Shown: in pieces, positions 6,518-8,044 of the stretch | Layout: each line of letters begins with the position of its first letter | Numbering within the stretch: position 1 is the first letter of the stretch | DNA from: Bacteroidota bacterium | GTDB lineage: Bacteria > Bacteroidota > Bacteroidia > Bacteroidales > JAAYUG01 | Direction of reading: 5' to 3' | Assembly (NCBI GenBank): GCA_021812865.1 | Contig: JAKAMP010000106.1 | Coordinates: 1 to 8,044 of the forward strand | Length of the DNA stretch: 8,044 nt | The notes under the pieces: model-generated | What the model saw: only the letters and a program-made list of their open reading frames with translations | The model's database searches: none | Told to the model about the DNA's origin: nothing | Position numbers and translations under genes: made by a program

Positions 6518-6525
6518 CAAAGGTA
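6518..6525 (-). promoter_or_regulatory. Candidate -7 element TACCTTTG upstream of the phosphoesterase
   Basis: On the minus strand TACCTTTG is a perfect TAnnTTTG match. ATTTA lies about 19 bases upstream in the -33 position but lacks the final G of TTTG. Transcription would start near 6513, leaving a leader of about 150 bases before the start at 6364. The element lies within an open reading stretch (see findings), so it may be coincidental. Confidence 0.4.
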
Positions 6526-6564
6526 TAATTCCCCTGTCCCTGGTAAATAGGTAAAACTGAATTC

Positions 6565-7647
6565 TCAGGGCATCCGGTAAATAAAGGCATTCACATTCAT
6601 GCCTGCTCCCACCGAAGTAAACACAACGAAATCACCCTCATTGAGCTGCTGGTTTTCCATTCCGCCCTTCATAATGAGATCATAAAGGATGGGAACAGTA
6701 GCTACGGAGTTGTTTCCGAATTTTGATATGGTCATGGGCATGATGCCTTCGGGCATGTCTTTTATTCCATACAGCCTGAATAGCCTGCTCAGGATGGCAT
6801 CGTCCATCTTTGCATTGGCCTGGTGAATGAGTACTTTTTTGATATCGGAAATATCGAGCCCCGCCTTATCTATGCAAGCCTTTACCGTTCCGGGAACTGT
6901 ATTGAGTGCATATTCGTAAAGCTTACGGCCATTCATTTTCACGAAAATCGTATTGTCGTGGTAGTTGGGGTTATAGGATTTTTCCATCCTGAGGAGGAAG
7001 GCATAATCCACGGCATCGGTGCGGGTGAGATGTGAAATGACCCCAACCGGTTCCTCGCTGGTGGCAGCTTCCAGGATCACTGCCCCGGCGCCGTCGGAGT
7101 ATATCATGCTGTCGATGTCGTGGGGATCGGCAATACGTGAAAGAATTTCTGCCCCGATGACCAGGATACGCTTGGCGTCGCCCGATTTAAGGTAATAATC
7201 GGCCTGGATTACTCCCTGCACCCAGCCCGGGCATCCAAAAGGCAGATCATAGGCCACGGTAAAGGGATTTTCAATTCCCAGCTTTAATTTAACACGTGAA
7301 GCAAGAGAAGGCACGGTATCGCACTTCAGGTTATCGGCCCGTACATCTCCAAAGTTGTGGGCAACGATAATGTAATCGAGGGTTTCAGGGTCAATCTGTG
7401 CATCATGAACAGCCTTTTGGGCGGCAAAATAAGCCAGGTCGGAGGCCAGGTACTGATCATCGGCATATCGTCGTTCTTCAATTTCGGTGATCTCCTGGAA
7501 CTTCCTGACTATCTCTTCATTGGTTTTTGGAATAAGTTCGCCCGCAGTGTTATAAAAAACATGATCATGGAACTTCTTATTTTCAACAATTTTGGGTGGA
7601 ATGTAACTTCCTGATCCTGTTATGATTGAGTAAATAGAACCCTTCAT
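6565..7647 (-). CDS. 3-oxoacyl-ACP synthase III family protein (FabH-like thiolase-fold enzyme)
   Basis: This 360-residue cytoplasmic enzyme is expected to condense an acyl-CoA or acyl-ACP starter with malonyl-ACP. The Cys-His-Asn triad of KAS III is intact: C139 in LPFGCPGWVQGV, H275 in VLIHQANAKM and N312 in KFGNNSVATVP. Other family marks are ITGSGSYIPPKIV (residues 9-21), the EITEIEERRY segment (52-61), SDGAGAVILE (184-193) and the C-terminal FTSVGAGMN (343-351). It is about 40 residues longer than E. coli FabH (317), with an extended N-terminal segment around residues 25-50 (HVFYNTAGELIPKTNEEIVR), a layout I associate with an additional Bacteroidota KAS III type rather than the housekeeping FabH. 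No acyl carrier protein or other lipid gene lies nearby, so the pathway cannot be assigned. No convincing -33/-7 pair was found upstream. Confidence 0.88.
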   Translation of the reverse strand: MKGSIYSIITGSGSYIPPKIVENKKFHDHVFYNTAGELIPKTNEEIVRKFQEITEIEERRYADDQYLASDLAYFAAQKAVHDAQIDPETLDYIIVAHNFGDVRADNLKCDTVPSLASRVKLKLGIENPFTVAYDLPFGCPGWVQGVIQADYYLKSGDAKRILVIGAEILSRIADPHDIDSMIYSDGAGAVILEAATSEEPVGVISHLTRTDAVDYAFLLRMEKSYNPNYHDNTIFVKMNGRKLYEYALNTVPGTVKACIDKAGLDISDIKKVLIHQANAKMDDAILSRLFRLYGIKDMPEGIMPMTISKFGNNSVATVPILYDLIMKGGMENQQLNEGDFVVFTSVGAGMNVNAFIYRMP

Positions 7648-7691
7648 TATCCACTTCTTTTTTGGAAGGGTAAAACTATTACAATAATTTA

Positions 7692-7868
7692 TTAAATGAT
7701 TGGATTTAGTGAAAAAATGAAGGGAAATTCTGTGTTAACCATCTGAATTGAAGGAATGGTGGAGGCACGCTGAAAAAGAAAAGGGATTTTGCGGAACAAA
7801 TACATGCTTTCCCAGAATCCCTTATTCCTGAAACGTAAGAGTGACACATTCCGGCTGTTGCCGGTCAT
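7692..7868 (-). CDS. Possible 58-residue hypothetical ORF
   Basis: ATG at 7868 opens a 58-residue frame (MTGNSRNVSLLRFRNKGF at the start, then SMYLFRKIPFLFQRAS) ending at TAA 7692-7694, 44 bases upstream of the ketoacyl synthase. It is rich in Arg, Phe and Ser, and its codons resemble those of neighbouring genes; the frame also stays open upstream into the end of the Lys-rich gene. Against it, the frame contains a terminator-like hairpin with a T-tract (7823-7772), and there is no recognisable family, start signal or promoter. It is listed as a candidate only. Confidence 0.22.
   Translation of the reverse strand: MTGNSRNVSLLRFRNKGFWESMYLFRKIPFLFQRASTIPSIQMVNTEFPFIFSLNPII
7772..7823 (-). terminator. 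Probable rho-independent terminator of the Lys-rich microprotein gene
   Basis: On the minus strand AAGGGATT pairs perfectly with AATCCCTT (7823-7816 with 7788-7781). Partial inner pairing (TG/CA and AA/TT with mismatches) leads towards an 11-base loop, and TTCTTTTTC follows at once (7780-7772). It lies 80 bases after the stop of the 35-residue gene. Two smaller hairpins sit between, one with stem CCGGC/GCCGG and loop AACA (7864-7851) and one with ACAGC-AAG-GCTGT near 7892-7880, so the whole 3' region is structured. Confidence 0.6.
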
Positions 7869-7902
7869 ATCGTAACGAACAGCCTTGCTGTCAGCAGTAG
7901 TA

Positions 7903-8010
7903 TTACCCTTTCTTGGCTTTCTTTTCTTTCTTCTCGGCGCGCTTTTCCTTTAAAGTCTTGGTCGGCGCTTTCTTCTCCTGTTTCTGTGATTTCGCTTTTT
8001 CGTGTGACAT
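7903..8010 (-). CDS. Lys-rich 35-residue basic microprotein
   Basis: ATG at 8010 to TAA at 7903-7905 encodes 35 residues (MSHEKAKSQKQEKKAPTK at the start, then TLKEKRAEKKEKKAKKG). Fourteen of 35 residues are Lys and five are Glu, with no hydrophobic core, so it is very basic and probably disordered or helical. The alternating K/E block suggests a single charged alpha helix. Small proteins with a TLKEKRAEKK-type core are, as far as I recall, frequent in Bacteroidota; their role is not established, and binding of nucleic acid or ribosomes is only a guess from charge. A terminator-like hairpin follows 80 bases downstream. The promoter would lie at or beyond the window edge. Confidence 0.7.
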   Translation of the reverse strand: MSHEKAKSQKQEKKAPTKTLKEKRAEKKEKKAKKG

Positions 8011-8044
8011 AGCTAAGAATATTTAGTTATACACATTCCCTGGA

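Overview
The window looks like chromosomal DNA of a Bacteroidota species, probably Bacteroidales-like, although the order cannot be fixed from the sequence. The signs are promoter -7 elements of the TAnnTTTG type, start codons without a clear Shine-Dalgarno sequence, signal peptides that end in A-Q, a surface protein with the Bacteroidota 'YQA...LLSVPYAL' N-terminal domain, and a FabH-like synthase and a Lys-rich microprotein of kinds I associate with this phylum.

Layout. Positions 1-2321 (minus strand) hold a large secreted repeat protein whose C-terminus lies beyond the window edge. It has a signal sequence, a Bacteroidota N-terminal beta domain, three GGRxGFAVGGR repeats and about 23 YadA-head-type 14-residue repeats. 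At 2436-2762 (minus) is a YbjQ/UPF0145 protein. A divergent AT-rich gap follows, then a small membrane-anchored hypothetical protein at 3034-3297 (plus) whose start codon sits directly behind a perfect -7 element. A terminator hairpin (3391-3424) closes that unit. The gap before the next gene holds what looks like a frameshifted scrap of a Ca-binding (TSP3-like) repeat protein and a strong unexplained hairpin. At 3923-5410 (plus) is an exported Xaa-Pro aminopeptidase with a complete M24 metal site. It converges, 30 bp apart, with an exported metallophosphoesterase at 5441-6364 (minus). Upstream of that, on the same strand, is a ketoacyl-ACP synthase III-family protein (6565-7647). Last comes a 35-residue Lys-rich microprotein (7903-8010, minus) followed by its own terminator-like hairpin.

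The genes do not form one visible pathway. The exported peptidase, the exported phosphoesterase and the adhesin all act outside the cytoplasm, and the other genes look like independent housekeeping or accessory units, each probably with its own promoter. I found no CRISPR array, transposase, tRNA, rRNA, or clear defence or biosynthetic cluster. The observations most worth a second look are the GGRxGFAVGGR repeat module, the short genes around 7692-8010, the degraded Ca-binding fragment, and the Gln in place of His in the phosphoesterase's first metal motif.
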